NCBI GenBank assembly: GCA_019104905.1
Contig: JAHRXB010000238.1
Span: forward strand, 1-6,565
Origin: Bdellovibrio sp.
GTDB lineage: Bacteria; Bdellovibrionota; Bdellovibrionia; Bdellovibrionales; Bdellovibrionaceae
DNA length: 6,565 bases
Direction: 5' to 3'
Within the stretch, counting starts at the first letter, position 1. Every line of letters begins with the position of its first letter. The notes below the pieces were generated by a model. That model worked only from the letters and a program-made list of their open reading frames with translations, was not told where the DNA came from and searched no databases. The position numbers and the translations under genes are program-made. Shown piece by piece: positions 5,651 to 6,565 of the stretch.

Positions 5651-6565
5651 ATGACGACGAAGTTCGGTAAATTTTTAATTCTGCCCTTGTTGATAGGATG
5701 TTTGGCGCAAGGTGCTTTTGCTGACGACAAGGCGAGCGACAATTTGACGCCCTCATTGCGCATGGATCCTTTGCATGATGATCCGACGACTCCCGGGTGG
5801 TCGGATTGGATGACGATCGGTGGGGTGGCGACCTCGGACCCGGCCTCATGTTCAAGACCTGGTTATAGAACGGACGTCTTCGTGCGTGGCACTGACAATG
5901 CGCTTTGGTACCGAAGCTGGAACGGATCTGCATGGAGTTCCTGGGCTTCTTTGGGGGGAGTTATCACTTCCTCACCCGCAGCGGTTTGTCGGGGCACGAA
6001 TCGAATTGATGTGTTCGCTCGAGGGCTCGACAACGCCCTCTGGGTTCGCTCTTATCGCAACGGTACCTGGTATGCTTGGGCGTCTTTGGGTGGAGTTTTG
6101 ACTTCTGGTCCCGCGGCGGCAAGTTGGGCCTCAGGCAGGTTGGATGTCTTCGTAAGAGGGACCGACGATGCCCTTTGGCACAGATGGTTTAGTGGAGGAG
6201 CGTGGTCGGGCTGGGAATCTTTGGGCGGCGTTCTGACGTCGGATCCCGCAGCAGCTTCATGGGGCAGTGGACGCTTGGATGTGTTCGTGCGAGGAACAGA
6301 CAATGCCCTTTGGCACAGATGGTTTAGTGGTGGTTCGTGGTCTGGCTGGGAATCTTTAGGTGGAGTCTTAACGTCCTCGCCCGATGTGACCTCTTGGGGA
6401 AGCGGCCGTCTGGATGTTTTTGCTCGGGGCACAGACAATGCCCTTTGGCACATTTGGTTCAGCGGCGGTTGGTCTAGCTGGGACTCTTTAGGAGGTGTCT
6501 TAACTTCCGGTCCTGGCGCCAATTCTTCCGCAACAAAAAGAATCTTGGTGTTTGTGAGGGGTACA
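5651..6565 (+). CDS. Exported PLL/DUF346-type beta-propeller, probably a lectin; C-terminus outside the window
   Basis: The frame is open for 305 codons from the ATG at 5651 to the right edge, so the gene is partial. Residues 1-24 form a signal peptide (K4, K7, then a hydrophobic run) with a type I site after A-F-A24; L14-I-G-C17 inside it is also a good lipobox, so secretion and lipid anchoring are both possible. After a short acidic linker, blades start at W50, W95, W140, W185, W230 and W274. Each has W-S-x-W-x-S-L-G-G-V-x-T-S-x-P, then R-x-D-V-F-x-R-G-x-D-x-A-L-W. This matches the repeat once catalogued as DUF346 and found in the PLL seven-bladed lectins, some of which bind fucose or related sugars. 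Five blades are complete and the sixth is cut; about one more is expected. C67 and C113 sit at nearly the same place in blades 1 and 2. Binding of prey, host or matrix sugars is inference. Confidence 0.88.
   Translation, partial: MTTKFGKFLILPLLIGCLAQGAFADDKASDNLTPSLRMDPLHDDPTTPGWSDWMTIGGVATSDPASCSRPGYRTDVFVRGTDNALWYRSWNGSAWSSWASLGGVITSSPAAVCRGTNRIDVFARGLDNALWVRSYRNGTWYAWASLGGVLTSGPAAASWASGRLDVFVRGTDDALWHRWFSGGAWSGWESLGGVLTSDPAAASWGSGRLDVFVRGTDNALWHRWFSGGSWSGWESLGGVLTSSPDVTSWGSGRLDVFARGTDNALWHIWFSGGWSSWDSLGGVLTSGPGANSSATKRILVFVRGT
5798..6565 (+). repeat. Tandem blade repeat, 135-bp period
   Basis: Blade-opening Trp codons lie at 5798, 5933, 6068, 6203, 6338 and 6470, that is four steps of 135 bp and one of 132. 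Blades 3-5 are much closer in DNA than blades 1-2: 6168-6195 and 6303-6330 are an identical 28-base stretch, and a near copy recurs at 6438. Silent sites are therefore shared, which points to recent duplication or gene conversion of a blade-coding unit. Confidence 0.9.

Noticed and set aside
5511..5933. Minus-strand frame across the divergent region and lectin start
   Set aside because: Low-complexity, Ser/Arg/Pro-rich translation with no motif; half of it is antisense to a clear signal peptide and blade 1.
5820..6101. Plus-strand frame inside the lectin-like gene
   Set aside because: It is a different frame from the blade repeats, which hold their pattern across the same stretch.
6068..6500. 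Regular repeats considered as a CRISPR array
   Set aside because: The period is 135 bp, the whole unit is coding, and there are no short repeats with unique spacers.
6052..6522. Minus-strand frame with a repeated VKTPPKDSQ-like pattern
   Set aside because: The repeat is the antisense reading of the 135-bp blade units; the plus-strand frame has the recognisable propeller motif.

Overview
The window reads as chromosomal DNA of a Gram-negative bacterium of mid G+C content. It resembles a predatory Bdellovibrio-type organism (Bdellovibrionota). That placement is an inference from gene style: a very large lipoprotein with Cys-paired and Ig-like modules ending in an RCC1-type repeat, plus a secreted lectin-like propeller. 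No rRNA or other phylogenetic marker is present to confirm it. No tRNA, rRNA, CRISPR array, insertion sequence or integrase was seen.

Layout. (1) Positions 3649 down to 1, minus strand: one uninterrupted reading frame of 1216 codons that runs off the left edge. It encodes a lipoprotein signal peptide, four N-terminal modules each with a cysteine pair, seven tandem bacterial Ig-like units of about 90-97 residues, an FN3-like domain, and the first part of an RCC1-type repeat. The plus-strand frames across it are shadows. (2) 3650-3889: divergent intergenic region. (3) 3890-4849, plus strand: a 319-residue protein made of two tandem SRPBCC/AHSA1-like domains. (4) 5393-4863, minus strand: a 176-residue flavodoxin-like protein, convergent with (3) and separated from it by 13 bp. 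(5) 5394-5650: second divergent region, with an AT palindrome, a small inverted repeat at the flavodoxin start, and a possible Shine-Dalgarno-masking stem before the next gene. (6) 5651 to the right edge, plus strand: a secreted or lipid-anchored beta-propeller with PLL/DUF346-type repeats, cut off in its sixth blade.

How they fit together. The two outer genes are export-directed repeat proteins, probably at the cell surface or outside the cell, and both are truncated by the window. The two inner genes look like cytoplasmic housekeeping or stress-type proteins: a hydrophobic-ligand-binding fold and an FMN redox protein. Each gene has its own start region and no operon is evident. The functional link that seems most plausible is surface recognition or adhesion by the two outer proteins, which is inference only. 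I do not see convincing evidence of a wholly new multi-gene system. The most interesting content is the modular design of the large lipoprotein and the recently duplicated blades of the lectin-like gene.
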